A DNA stretch of 64,000 bases from [Clostridium] fimetarium. GTDB lineage: Bacteria; Bacillota; Clostridia; Lachnospirales; Lachnospiraceae. A model generated the notes under the pieces. It did not search any database and had not been told where the DNA came from. It worked only from the letters and a program-made list of their open reading frames with translations. Below are positions 52,185-61,937 of this stretch, one piece after another. The position numbers were made by a program, and so were the translations under genes. The DNA is taken from NCBI RefSeq assembly GCF_900111235.1, contig NZ_FOJI01000004.1, positions 124,001 through 188,000 on the forward strand, given 5' to 3'. Every line of letters begins with the position of its first letter. Position 1 is the first letter of the stretch.

Positions 52185-53852
52185 ATGCAAAAAAAAATTG
52201 GAAATGTCATTTTGGATTATACTTATTATAAAGGACAGGATTTATATTCTGATGGAATAATAGAGGATAATATTTTAGATATTGTGAAAACTGGAAAAGA
52301 AAAGGACATATTGTATTCTAGTAATGAATGGCCTATACTATACCATCTATCTGATATTAGAGAAAATATTTTAGAATGGTACCCTTTTTGCGAAAATGCA
52401 AAAACATTAGAAATTGGGTCAGGGTGTGGAGCGCTTACAGGTTTATTAAGCAGAAAATCAAAGGATGTTACATGCATTGAATTATCCGAAAAAAGATCGT
52501 TGATTAACGCTTACCGTAATCAAGATTGTGAAAATATAACCATCATGCTGGGTAATTTTCAAGATATAATAATTAAAGATAAGTATGATTATATTACATT
52601 AATAGGAGTATGGGAATATGCAGGATTGTACGTTAATGACGAAAATCCTTATTTAAGAATGCTAGAAATAGTTAAGAAATTTTTAAAAAAAGATGGAAAG
52701 ATTATTATAGCAATTGAAAATAAAATGGGTTTAAAATATTGGAATGGAGCTCTTGAAGATCATACCAGTAATTTGTATAGTAGCTTAAATGATTACGTAG
52801 ATGATAAACATGTAAGAACTTTTTCAAAGCCAGAGATAGAAAAAATATTTAAGCAGTTAGATATAAATAATTACGCTTTTTATTATCCAGTACCAGACTA
52901 TAAACTTCCGGACGTAGTATATTCAGATGAAATACTACCTAAACCAGGAGCTGAACGTAATTATAGAAAAGATTATAATGCGTGTAGAATGTACAATTTT
53001 TATGATGCTACTGCATCAGATCAAATCTGTCAAGATTCTATGTATCCATATTTTTCGAATTCCTTTTTAATCATTACTGGAGAAAAGAATACTAAAAATT
53101 ATTTCCAAAAATATAATAGGTGCCGTAAGGAAAACTTGAGAATAAAGACAGAAATATATGAAGAAAATGAGCGTATATTCATTAGAAAAAAAGCATTAAA
53201 TGAACCTTCAAAGAAACATATTATACAATTAAAAAATAATGAGAAGATATGGATTGGATGTTTGCCAGCATTAAAATATATTGAAGGTAAGCTTGAAGAT
53301 GATGAATATATTACACAATATATTGAAGGAATAGATTTAGATACTCTTTTTTATGAATATAGAAATGATGCTGATTTATTTGTGCAAAAATATTGTTATT
53401 TTATTGATACTTATTTAAGACCTTTAAATGAAGATTTGGTACCATTTTCTATGTCAGATCAGTTTATATCTATATTTGGAAATAACGCACCTTTAAATGA
53501 AGTTTCGCTAAAAATAACTAATATAGATTTGATTTTCTCTAATTTACGTCTAACAAAAGATAGCCAATTGTATTGTTTTGATTATGAGTGGATATATGAT
53601 TTTTCGATACCATATGACTACGTATTATGGAGAAATGCAACCCAATTATACTCGAAATATATGGTGTATTTAAGAAGCAAATTGTCATTAGGTGAATTTC
53701 TTAAAAGTGTAGGCATTCATTTAGATAACATTCCGATATATAATGAAATGGAAAGAAATTTTGCTAATTCTGTTTTTGGAATAAATGATAAGGAAAATTA
53801 TCTTCAAAATTATCGTAAAATTGCCATTAATCAAACTATTAAATTTAGTTAG
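52185..53852 (+). CDS. SAM-dependent methyltransferase fused to a kinase-like domain
   Basis: 555 residues. Residues about 60-210 are a class I methyltransferase with the SAM loop 'TLEIGSGCGALTGLLSRKSK' and 'LKKDGKIIIAIENKMGLKYW'. Residues about 300-520 resemble an APH/lipopolysaccharide-kinase fold: 'ERIFIRKKALNE' as N-lobe, 'ITQYIEGIDLDTLF', a catalytic-loop-like 'NIDLIFSNL' where the usual His is Asn, and 'CFDYEWIYDFSIPYDYVL' in the DFG position. The kinase-like half may be degenerate or use another chemistry. ATG 52170 is an alternative start; 52185 has GGATGGG upstream. Confidence 0.75.
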   Translation: MQKKIGNVILDYTYYKGQDLYSDGIIEDNILDIVKTGKEKDILYSSNEWPILYHLSDIRENILEWYPFCENAKTLEIGSGCGALTGLLSRKSKDVTCIELSEKRSLINAYRNQDCENITIMLGNFQDIIIKDKYDYITLIGVWEYAGLYVNDENPYLRMLEIVKKFLKKDGKIIIAIENKMGLKYWNGALEDHTSNLYSSLNDYVDDKHVRTFSKPEIEKIFKQLDINNYAFYYPVPDYKLPDVVYSDEILPKPGAERNYRKDYNACRMYNFYDATASDQICQDSMYPYFSNSFLIITGEKNTKNYFQKYNRCRKENLRIKTEIYEENERIFIRKKALNEPSKKHIIQLKNNEKIWIGCLPALKYIEGKLEDDEYITQYIEGIDLDTLFYEYRNDADLFVQKYCYFIDTYLRPLNEDLVPFSMSDQFISIFGNNAPLNEVSLKITNIDLIFSNLRLTKDSQLYCFDYEWIYDFSIPYDYVLWRNATQLYSKYMVYLRSKLSLGEFLKSVGIHLDNIPIYNEMERNFANSVFGINDKENYLQNYRKIAINQTIKFS

Positions 53853-53870
53853 AAAGGCTAATTAAATTAT

Positions 53871-55403
53871 ATGAATCAAATATTTTGTGAAAACAGTAAA
53901 ATCATAGTAGATATGCTAAATCGTATCTTAAATTGTATGCAGTTAAAAAAATTATATATTTATAGTGAAGTAAAAGAAAATTTAGACGGATTGTATGATG
54001 AAGTTGAGAAAATATACCTAGCAGATGTTCAGTATAAAGTTTATGAAGGACTTATATATATAAATATTGAATCTACGGAAAGTCTGATAAAAATCATTCC
54101 TTGGCTTAAAAAAAATAAATATCAAGTAGAAATCTTACTATATATTTCTGATAACGATAACAAGGATAAAAATGATAAAATATTAGAACAAGCATATAAT
54201 TTAGAGAAGATTTCGCCCCTGAATGGTCAAATATACCTCTTTGGAAAAATATTTGAATATCCTGGAAAATTGGAGGTAGCTGTAGATTTTAAGGTGTTAG
54301 CAATTATTCACACTTATAATGAGGCAGATATTATTTCAAAGACAATGACATACATTTTGGAACAGGGATTGGACATTTACTTGGTAGATAATTGGTCAGA
54401 TGATGGAACATTTGAGATAGCCCAAAATATTTACGATAGATTTCCACAAAGAGTTTATTTGGAAAGATTTCCGGAAGATGGACAAACACAATATTATGAA
54501 TGGTATCATCAATTAAAAAGGACAGAAGATATTAGTAAAAATATGCCATATGATTGGTTTATTCATTATGACGCTGATGAAATGAGAATCAGCCCTTGGA
54601 GAAATGTAACATTACTACAGGCAATATATTGGATTGATACATTAGGATACAATTTGATTGAGAACACAGTAATTGACTTTAAATTAACTGAAAACAATAA
54701 TGATGAAAATATTTTTATGAAAGATGTATATTTTGATTTTGGACATAAAGAAACTCATTTTATGCAGACAAAATCATGGAAAAAAACAGAATATATTAAT
54801 ATAAAGGATTCTGGAGGTCATATTGCAAAGGTTCCTAATCCGAAGTTATATCCTTTGAAAATATTAAACCGCCATTATCCATTTAGAAGTCTAAAACATG
54901 CTCAAAAGAAAGTGTTTATGGATAGAAGACCCCGATTTGAAAAAGAACGTAAAGAACGTGGTTGGCACGGCCATTATGACTTCGTTCAAAAGAATCAGGA
55001 TTTAATTATAGAATCAGATAAATTGATAAAGTGGAATGAAAATACATTTTATGATTATTATATACCGCTGTTTTTAGGGTGTGGAATCATTGTTTTGGAA
55101 AATAATAAAGTTTATGACAGACAATTTCCAACACTCAATGAAAAAAATATTGTTATTTATGGTGCAGGAAATTTAGGGAGAGTAGCTTATAAAAATTACT
55201 CGAAATATTGTAATATAGTAGGGTGGGTTGATCAGAATTATAAATTTATTCCTAATATATATTGTGAAACTATTTTATCGGCAGACAAGATTTTAGATAT
55301 GGATTATGATTATATTTTCATAGCAGTAGAGAATGATGTGATTAGAAAGGAAATTCAGGACGAATTAAATCGTAGGAAGATAAATAATAAAAAGATTCTT
55401 TAG
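53871..55403 (+). CDS. GT2-like glycosyltransferase with C-terminal Rossmann-like module
   Basis: 510 residues. Residues 1-130 are unassigned. The GT-A-like core at about 140-290 contains 'LAIIHTYNEADIISKTMTYI', 'IYLVDNWSDDGT' and 'WFIHYDADEMRISPWRN', where DAD is the metal site. Residues about 418-510 are the module 'NIVIYGAGNLGRVAYKNYSK' with VVGWVD-like and 'YDYIFIAVENDVIRKEI' strands. The module is here at the C-terminus, in contrast to its N-terminal position on neighbouring proteins. Confidence 0.8.
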   Translation: MNQIFCENSKIIVDMLNRILNCMQLKKLYIYSEVKENLDGLYDEVEKIYLADVQYKVYEGLIYINIESTESLIKIIPWLKKNKYQVEILLYISDNDNKDKNDKILEQAYNLEKISPLNGQIYLFGKIFEYPGKLEVAVDFKVLAIIHTYNEADIISKTMTYILEQGLDIYLVDNWSDDGTFEIAQNIYDRFPQRVYLERFPEDGQTQYYEWYHQLKRTEDISKNMPYDWFIHYDADEMRISPWRNVTLLQAIYWIDTLGYNLIENTVIDFKLTENNNDENIFMKDVYFDFGHKETHFMQTKSWKKTEYINIKDSGGHIAKVPNPKLYPLKILNRHYPFRSLKHAQKKVFMDRRPRFEKERKERGWHGHYDFVQKNQDLIIESDKLIKWNENTFYDYYIPLFLGCGIIVLENNKVYDRQFPTLNEKNIVIYGAGNLGRVAYKNYSKYCNIVGWVDQNYKFIPNIYCETILSADKILDMDYDYIFIAVENDVIRKEIQDELNRRKINNKKIL

Positions 55404-55445
55404 TAAATGAATCATTAAGAACTTTATAATATGGAGGAAACTTAA

Positions 55446-56963
55446 GTGCAAATATTAGCAATGTACCTTCCACAATTTCATAATGTAGAAGAAAACAACC
55501 TTTGGTGGGGTGAAGGGTTTACTGAGTGGACTACCGTAAAAGGTTCAAAACCGCTATTTAAAGAACATAATCAACCCAAAGTTCCACTTGATCAAAATTA
55601 TTATAATCTGCTGGATAAGGAAACTATGAAATGGCAAGCTGAACTCATGAAGCAATATGAAGTTGATGGTATTTGCATGTATCATTACTGGTTCAAGAAT
55701 GGTAGGCAAATTCTTGAAAAACCAGCTGAGAATCTCTTAAAGTGGAAAGATATAGATATGCCATTTTGCTTTTCGTGGGCAAATGAAACTTGGGCAAGGT
55801 CGTGGAGTAATATACGCGAAAAGAATGTATGGGCAAATACATTTGAATGCAAAGAAATAAAAATAGAAAATGGGATATTGCTTGAACAAAAATATGGAAC
55901 AGAAGAGGATTGGAAGAAGCACTTTGAATATTTACTTCCATTTTTCCAAGATGAAAGATATATAAAAGTAGATGGAAAGCCATTGTTTCTTATTTATCAG
56001 TCCTCACTTATTTCTTGTATAAAAGAAATGATTGAATTTTGGAGGAAATTATCTAAAGAGGCAGGCTTTCCAGGAATATATATTGTAGGAGCAAATTGCA
56101 ATGGGCCAGCTGAAAAAGTTGTTGATGCTACATTATATATGGAACCAGGGAGAAGCAAAGAATTATTTAAGCAACAAAGTGGTAATTCAGTATATGAAAT
56201 AGACTATGAAACAATTTGGAATAAGATATTAAATACTAGAAAACCAACTCTTAAAACTTATTTAGGAGCATTTGTAGGATATGATGATACTCCAAGAAGA
56301 GGGGTAGAAGGTACTGTTATAACAGGTACAACACCTCAAAAATTCGCACACTATTTAACAGAGTTAATGGCTCAAAATACAGCGTGGGGCAATGAATTAG
56401 TGTTCTTAAATGCTTGGAATGAATGGGGTGAAGGCATGTATTTAGAGCCAGATCAAAAACATGAATATGAATATTTAGAGGCTATTCCATATGCTAAGAA
56501 AAATTATGAGCATAGAGTAGTTGATTACAAAAAAAACATATACGATACTGAAACCTATGATAAAAAAGAGTTTTTCAGGATTCAGGAAAGAAGTGATAAA
56601 TTTGAGCATTATTTAAATCTTCTGGATGATTGGATGAAATTGCGTGAAAGTAGGATTTATCTCACAGAATTTCTTGAAAATGCAGGATTTAATAACATTG
56701 GCATATATGGATTAGGTACTATGGGTAGACATTTTCTTAAAGAAGTTTTAGAAAGTCAGATAAAAGTTAGCTATATAGTGGATCAGCAAAGAGATAAATT
56801 ACACGCAGATATTCCTGTATATCTTCCTGATGAACAACTACCGAATGTGGATGCAATTGTGGTTACATCAACTTTTTATTATGCAGAAATTGTTGAACTA
56901 TTAAGTGAAAAGGGGGTTAAAAATATAATTTCACTTGAAACTATTATTAAGGAGTGTGGATAA
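55446..56963 (+). CDS. WbsX-like (GH99-type) glycan-processing protein with C-terminal Rossmann-like module
   Basis: 505 residues. Residues 1-365 show the WbsX signature: 'AMYLPQFHNVEENNLWWGEG', FTEWTTVKGSKPLF, 'GICMYHYWFKNGRQILEKP', 'CFSWANETWARSWS' and 'FLNAWNEWGEGMYLEPDQKH'. These proteins relate to endo-acting GH99 enzymes and occur in O-antigen and protein-glycan loci, where they may act as transferases. Residues about 415-505 carry the shared module ('NIGIYGLGTMGRHFLKEVLE'). GTG start eight bases after GGAGG. Confidence 0.85.
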   Translation: MQILAMYLPQFHNVEENNLWWGEGFTEWTTVKGSKPLFKEHNQPKVPLDQNYYNLLDKETMKWQAELMKQYEVDGICMYHYWFKNGRQILEKPAENLLKWKDIDMPFCFSWANETWARSWSNIREKNVWANTFECKEIKIENGILLEQKYGTEEDWKKHFEYLLPFFQDERYIKVDGKPLFLIYQSSLISCIKEMIEFWRKLSKEAGFPGIYIVGANCNGPAEKVVDATLYMEPGRSKELFKQQSGNSVYEIDYETIWNKILNTRKPTLKTYLGAFVGYDDTPRRGVEGTVITGTTPQKFAHYLTELMAQNTAWGNELVFLNAWNEWGEGMYLEPDQKHEYEYLEAIPYAKKNYEHRVVDYKKNIYDTETYDKKEFFRIQERSDKFEHYLNLLDDWMKLRESRIYLTEFLENAGFNNIGIYGLGTMGRHFLKEVLESQIKVSYIVDQQRDKLHADIPVYLPDEQLPNVDAIVVTSTFYYAEIVELLSEKGVKNIISLETIIKECG

Positions 56964-56964
56964 T

Positions 56965-58551
56965 TTGGCACATTTATATTTCAATAGATTTGTTAAAAAT
57001 GAAAATGGATTAATAAATACTGTTCGTAAATATCCCTTTGTTATTGTCTATGGTGCTGGATTGGTAGGCTCATTAACGGTAAAGCGGTTGTTGGCAAATA
57101 AAATAGAAGAGGAAAAGCTAATTATTGCTGTAGGTAACGACCAACCTAACCATACTAAAATACTGTGTGGAATAAAAGTATATACTATTGAAGAAGTTCT
57201 ACAATATGTAAGTAATGCACTAGTGATAATTGCAACTATGCCTGGATTACATGAAGGAGTATTTGAATCCTTGGATATGAAAGGATTTCAGCATATTATT
57301 CCGGTATCACTTTACATTTATAATAATATGTGTGAAAAATATGTTCAAAATTTTTGTGAAGTAAACCCAATTAATATAGATAAAAATGTAAAAACAAAAA
57401 TTATGTTTATGGCATCGGATAACAGTATAACTTCTGGTGCATTTTTGTGTATGGTGGAGTTATGCATTTCATTAAAACAATATGGCGTTGAGGTGATTGT
57501 AATTCTTCCGTGTTATGGAAATGGCGAAATCTTGCTAAAAAAAGCTGAGATTTGTTATACTTATTTATTGTCAACGCATTGGGGATATGAAATTTCACGG
57601 GAACATGATTATTTTTATAAAAGTATTTTTAAATATAAATTATTAAGAAATAAAAAAGCATCCCAGAAACTTGTTCACATGATACAGCTGTATGGCATAA
57701 ATCTCGTGCATTGTAATACATCCTACACATATGTTGGAGCAAAAGCAGCGAGACAATTAGGTACTCCTTTTGTATGGCATATAAGAGAAGATATGAATGA
57801 TCAGGGCTATAATTTTTATTGTTACAAGAAAGCTAGTCAACTGATCGAACATTCAAATTTAGTGATTTTTGTCTCAAATTATATGAAATCTAAGGTGCAA
57901 TTAGGTACAAGCAACCAAACGGTGGTTCTTTATGATGCAGTTAATTTTGCGGATGAATTGTATATAGCTCCTAGGGAAATATTAAATGAAGCTACAGTAA
58001 AAATGATACTTGTTGGGGCAATTTCTCCCCATAAAGGACAGAAAGAACTTATTGAAGCATGTGCTTACTTAAAGAATAACAACTTTACTGATTTCCAGCT
58101 TTTGCTTGTTGGAAAGGGAGAAGAGCATTACGTTAAGGAACTAAGAAAACAGGTAAAATTGTATCAATTAGAGGATTATATTATATTCTATGGACAAAGT
58201 GATGAGGTAAAGCGATTGTATGAGAATTCTGATTTCTCATTTATGTGTAGTAATGCTGAACCTTATGGCAGAGTTACAATTGAAGCTCAGCTTGCCGGGT
58301 GCCTTGTGATTGGTTCGGCATCAGGTGCAACTACAGAGCTCATAGAGGATGGAAAAACAGGATACCTATATGATACAGGAAATGTACAGGATTTGGCAGA
58401 TTGCATATACAGAGCGATATCTGATGTGAAATGTTCAAGAAGAATTGCAAAATTTGGACAGTGTTATGCACAAAAGACTTATACAAAACAAAATCAACTT
58501 AAACGTATGATTGAGATGTATGAGAATGTACTGGAAAGGACACTAATATGA
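56965..58551 (+). CDS. GT4 glycosyltransferase with N-terminal Rossmann-like module
   Basis: 528 residues. TTG 56965 follows AAGGAG and starts just after the preceding stop. Residues about 18-110: 'FVIVYGAGLVGSLTVKRLLA' and 'ALVIIATMPGLHEGVFESL'. Residues about 140-520 are GT-B: 'VHCNTSYTYVGAKAARQLGT', 'ILVGAISPHKGQKELIEACA' and 'CSNAEPYGRVTIEAQLAGCL' with the E-x7-E motif. The stop overlaps the next start by four bases (ATGA), so translation is coupled. Confidence 0.88.
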   Translation: MAHLYFNRFVKNENGLINTVRKYPFVIVYGAGLVGSLTVKRLLANKIEEEKLIIAVGNDQPNHTKILCGIKVYTIEEVLQYVSNALVIIATMPGLHEGVFESLDMKGFQHIIPVSLYIYNNMCEKYVQNFCEVNPINIDKNVKTKIMFMASDNSITSGAFLCMVELCISLKQYGVEVIVILPCYGNGEILLKKAEICYTYLLSTHWGYEISREHDYFYKSIFKYKLLRNKKASQKLVHMIQLYGINLVHCNTSYTYVGAKAARQLGTPFVWHIREDMNDQGYNFYCYKKASQLIEHSNLVIFVSNYMKSKVQLGTSNQTVVLYDAVNFADELYIAPREILNEATVKMILVGAISPHKGQKELIEACAYLKNNNFTDFQLLLVGKGEEHYVKELRKQVKLYQLEDYIIFYGQSDEVKRLYENSDFSFMCSNAEPYGRVTIEAQLAGCLVIGSASGATTELIEDGKTGYLYDTGNVQDLADCIYRAISDVKCSRRIAKFGQCYAQKTYTKQNQLKRMIEMYENVLERTLI

Positions 58552-59531
58552 AGAAAATTATAATTTGGGGAATAGGCATTATTTATGAAGAATTTAAACA
58601 GAAGCTGTTACCTGATGTAGAAATAATAGCGTATATTGATAGCTTTAAAAAGGCAAAATTTTATGATGGGAAGAAGATTTATAAACCATCTGAATTTATT
58701 CAGCAGAATCTCAGCTATGATTTTATAGTTATAGCAAGTGTTTATACAAATGATATCTTTTATGAGTGTAAAAAAATGCTTGATATGAATAGGATAATTT
58801 TCCTACGACCACTACAACATACTAAAGATGTGGAGTCATTTTATAGAAATGTTGATGCATTAACAGATATTGCTCCGAAATATAGAGACGAGACGTTATT
58901 AGAATCAGATATTCGTATGGGAATTGATGAAGGAAAACAAATTGCTACTGATTCCTATCCTATATATTATTATGACTATTTTCGTTATAGAACTTTTGAA
59001 CTTATAGCAGATCAAATTCAAAAATATGAGGGTGATATTGCAGAAGTAGGTGTTTTCAAAGGATATTTTGCAAGTATTATCAATCGAAAGTTTCCATCAG
59101 ATACCTTGTATCTATTTGATACTTTTGAAGGATTTGATGCGAAAGAAGCCAATAAGGAATTATATAAAGGAAATTGTGATGAAACGTTCATAGAGACATT
59201 TAAACAGACGACTGTGGAACAGGTACTGAAAAAACTTCCTTATAGAGAAAATTGTATTATTAAAAAAGGCTTTTTCCCAATGTCTGCGGAAGGAATCGAT
59301 ACTAAATTTAAATTTGTGTCAATAGATGTTGATTTTGAAAATTCAATTTATGCCTCTATTAAATATTTCTATCCAAGGCTTGTAAAAGGTGGATTTATTT
59401 TTATTCATGATTATAATGAGCAAAGGTTAAAGGGAGTTCGAAAAGCAGTCAAAGATTATGAAAATGAACATGGGTCATTAATTAAAATACCAATTGCAGA
59501 TAAATGTGGCACATTAATTATAACGAAATAA
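58548..59531 (+). CDS. TylF/MycF-type O-methyltransferase with N-terminal Rossmann-like module
   Basis: 327 residues. Residues 1-90: 'KKIIIWGIGIIYEEFKQKLL' and 'YDFIVIASVYTNDIFYEC'. Residues about 110-327 are a TylF-like (macrocin O-methyltransferase) domain: 'GDIAEVGVFKGYFASIINRK', 'LYLFDTFEGFD', 'FVSIDVDFENSIYASIKYFY' with the DxD metal site, and 'GGFIFIHDYN'. Related enzymes methylate sugar hydroxyls, so methylation of a flagellar or surface sugar is likely. SAM would come from metK. Confidence 0.87.
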   Translation: MKKIIIWGIGIIYEEFKQKLLPDVEIIAYIDSFKKAKFYDGKKIYKPSEFIQQNLSYDFIVIASVYTNDIFYECKKMLDMNRIIFLRPLQHTKDVESFYRNVDALTDIAPKYRDETLLESDIRMGIDEGKQIATDSYPIYYYDYFRYRTFELIADQIQKYEGDIAEVGVFKGYFASIINRKFPSDTLYLFDTFEGFDAKEANKELYKGNCDETFIETFKQTTVEQVLKKLPYRENCIIKKGFFPMSAEGIDTKFKFVSIDVDFENSIYASIKYFYPRLVKGGFIFIHDYNEQRLKGVRKAVKDYENEHGSLIKIPIADKCGTLIITK

Positions 59532-59542
59532 TAGGAGTAATT

Positions 59543-60670
59543 ATGTATTATGCAAAAGAAGTGATAGAAGAATTAAATCAAAGTAAGCAAATTGTGATAT
59601 TTGGTGCACGTATTGTTGCAGTGGAAGTAGCAAGTATTTTGATGGGAGAACCTTACTTGTTTCAGATACCGTATTTTCTTGTAACGGATTTGACAGATAA
59701 TCCATCACAGCTGCTTGGGAGACCGGTTATAGACTTAAAACAATCAAAGGATAAAATTTCACCAGATGATACGATAGTGATTGCATCAATGGAGAAGAAT
59801 ATAGATTCAATATGTGAAAATCTTAGACAATTTGGTTTTTTACACCTAATACAGATGACCTTTGAAAGTGATTTGTGGAGTTTAATCAGAGGGAATTACT
59901 ATATGCATTTATGTAAAAATAATCATAAACCATTTATTGCGTTAGAGAATGAATTGAAGGCAGTAGATGTTGTGGGTGAATGCACTTCGGTTAGTATATA
60001 TACTGCTAAATGTCATGTGGATAAAAAAATACAAGAAGATACTTCTCGTTTTAATTGGGAGATACCAATTCAAGTAGGAACTGAGTTGACAAAAGAACGA
60101 ATCTGTAAGATATGTGATAATGAAGGTGATAACATTTCAATAAAAAATAGTGGATATTGTGAATTGACAGCTCTGTACTGGATTTGGAAAAATGATTCGT
60201 CAAAATATAAAGGGTTAGGCCATTATCGGAGACATTTTGAACTAGATGAGCCTATGTTATCCAAGCTTTCTTGCTCAAATATTGATGTCATTTTGACAAT
60301 ACCTATTTTTAATTTTCCGAGTGTTGGAGATGTATATAAACAAGACCATAATTTTAGCGATTGGAATGTTATGATGGAAGCATTAGAAAAAAATGCACCA
60401 GAGTATTGTGATACAGCAAAACGACTACAGAATGGAATTTATTATTACGGTTATAATATGTTCGTAGCAAAGCGAGAGATTTTTGATGATTATTGTAAAT
60501 GGCTGTTTCCTATTCTTACATATTGCGAAGAACATTGTGGCAAGAAGGAAGATAGATACCAAAATAGGTATATTGGTTTTTTGGCAGAAAGACTTTTATC
60601 AATATATTTCAGGCATCATGAAGATCGATATAAGATAGTTCATGCAAAAAAGCATTTTATTGAAAAGTAA
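59543..60670 (+). CDS. DUF4422 protein with N-terminal Rossmann-like module (first copy)
   Basis: 375 residues from ATG 59543, five bases after AGGAG; the longer frame at 59504 lies inside the previous gene. Residues about 12-105 are the module 'KQIVIFGARIVAVEVASILM'. Residues about 150-370 match DUF4422, a family of capsule and glycan loci thought to be glycosyltransferases: 'IPIQVGTELTKERICKICDN', 'YCELTALYWIWKND', 'GLGHYRRHFEL', 'YYYGYNMFVAKREIFDDYCK' and 'YIGFLAERLLSIYF'. Confidence 0.85.
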   Translation: MYYAKEVIEELNQSKQIVIFGARIVAVEVASILMGEPYLFQIPYFLVTDLTDNPSQLLGRPVIDLKQSKDKISPDDTIVIASMEKNIDSICENLRQFGFLHLIQMTFESDLWSLIRGNYYMHLCKNNHKPFIALENELKAVDVVGECTSVSIYTAKCHVDKKIQEDTSRFNWEIPIQVGTELTKERICKICDNEGDNISIKNSGYCELTALYWIWKNDSSKYKGLGHYRRHFELDEPMLSKLSCSNIDVILTIPIFNFPSVGDVYKQDHNFSDWNVMMEALEKNAPEYCDTAKRLQNGIYYYGYNMFVAKREIFDDYCKWLFPILTYCEEHCGKKEDRYQNRYIGFLAERLLSIYFRHHEDRYKIVHAKKHFIEK

Positions 60671-60732
60671 AATAATATTAAGTATATTTATATGAGTGCA
60701 AATATAAATATCAAGGAGGCAATCGGGAGTTT

Positions 60733-61812
60733 ATGGTCAAATTGTTATTTTATGGTGCTAAGTCTTTGGCCCTTGGAATGTATAAAGCGATTCAGAAGTT
60801 GTATCCAGAATACATAGTGGTTGGATTTCTGGTTAGCTCGTTAGAAAATAATCCTTCCACACTTGCAAAATTGCCAGTCATGGAATTAAGTTCTTTTGCT
60901 AGTGGACTATCAGCTAAAGAAAAAGAAGAATTACATATTTTAATTACTACCCCAGAGGATATTCATATAGAAATAGTAAATAGGCTGAAGGAATTTAAAA
61001 TTTTCAATTATACTTGTATGGATTCCCTCAAAGAAGCAAAACTGATGGAGCAGTATTTTATTGAATTGGGTATTTTCCCATCCATTCATACGTATCCGTT
61101 AGGTACAGCGAAGGCTGATATACAGGTGTATCATGCTAAGTTTTATAAAGATAAGCCATTATATAATGAATATAGTATTCCTAAATGGATAAAACCTTTA
61201 CAAGTTGGAGCGGAATTGACAAGTGAAAGAATTTCGGATCTTGTGGATAATAGCGGAATAAATATTTCGACGAAAAATGTAAATTATTGTGAGTTGACAG
61301 CCTTATATTGGATATGGAAAAATAAATTATTATCGGATGATAGAGCACATTATTATGGAATATTTCACTATCGTAGGATTTTAGATATAAATGATACGGA
61401 CGTCTTCTGTTTAAAAGAAAATGACATAGATGTTATTTTACAATATCCAACAATACATGAGCCTGATATTAGTGAACATCACACTCGATATGTAAAAGAA
61501 GAGGACTGGGAGGCAATGTTACAAGCACTAGCGGAATTACATCCTGAATATGCTGATGCGTTTCCAGAAATATTATTACAACCATATTTTTACAATTACA
61601 ATTTATTGGTGGCAAAAAGCCAGGTATTTGAAGATTATTGTAAGTGGTTATTTCCTATATTGGAACGAACAGAGGAGTTAAGTGTTCCTATGGGAAGTGA
61701 ACGTGCAGATCGTTACATTGGATATCTTGGTGAAAATCTTATGACATTATACTTTCTGTATCATAAGGGTGATTTACATATTGTACACACGGGAAGATTA
61801 ATGTTAACATAA
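60733..61812 (+). CDS. DUF4422 protein with N-terminal Rossmann-like module (second copy)
   Basis: 359 residues, paralogue of the preceding gene over its full length: module 'VKLLFYGAKSLALGMYKAIQ', then 'KPLQVGAELTSERISDLVDN', 'YCELTALYWIWKNK', 'GIFHYRRILDI', 'FYNYNLLVAKSQVFEDYCKW' and 'YIGYLGENLMTLYFLYHKGD'. Tandem duplication is clear. ATG 60733 after GGAGG at a distance of 12 bases. Confidence 0.85.
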   Translation: MVKLLFYGAKSLALGMYKAIQKLYPEYIVVGFLVSSLENNPSTLAKLPVMELSSFASGLSAKEKEELHILITTPEDIHIEIVNRLKEFKIFNYTCMDSLKEAKLMEQYFIELGIFPSIHTYPLGTAKADIQVYHAKFYKDKPLYNEYSIPKWIKPLQVGAELTSERISDLVDNSGINISTKNVNYCELTALYWIWKNKLLSDDRAHYYGIFHYRRILDINDTDVFCLKENDIDVILQYPTIHEPDISEHHTRYVKEEDWEAMLQALAELHPEYADAFPEILLQPYFYNYNLLVAKSQVFEDYCKWLFPILERTEELSVPMGSERADRYIGYLGENLMTLYFLYHKGDLHIVHTGRLMLT

Positions 61813-61891
61813 AAGTATTCAGATTCTAGGGAATCCTTGATACTATTTATAAAGAGACATACCCTGACAAAAGGTTGGGAGAAAGGAAATA

Positions 61892-61925
61892 ATCCATCCA
61901 CTTTCAAAAGAGGAAAATTGGATTA
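61892..61925 (+). promoter_or_regulatory. Possible hairpin around the ribosome site of the epimerase gene
   Basis: AATCCA and TGGATT can pair and enclose AGAGGA, the only purine-rich site near the start. Control of translation is possible; the stem is short. Confidence 0.25.
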
Positions 61926-61937
61926 TATGTGTATAAA

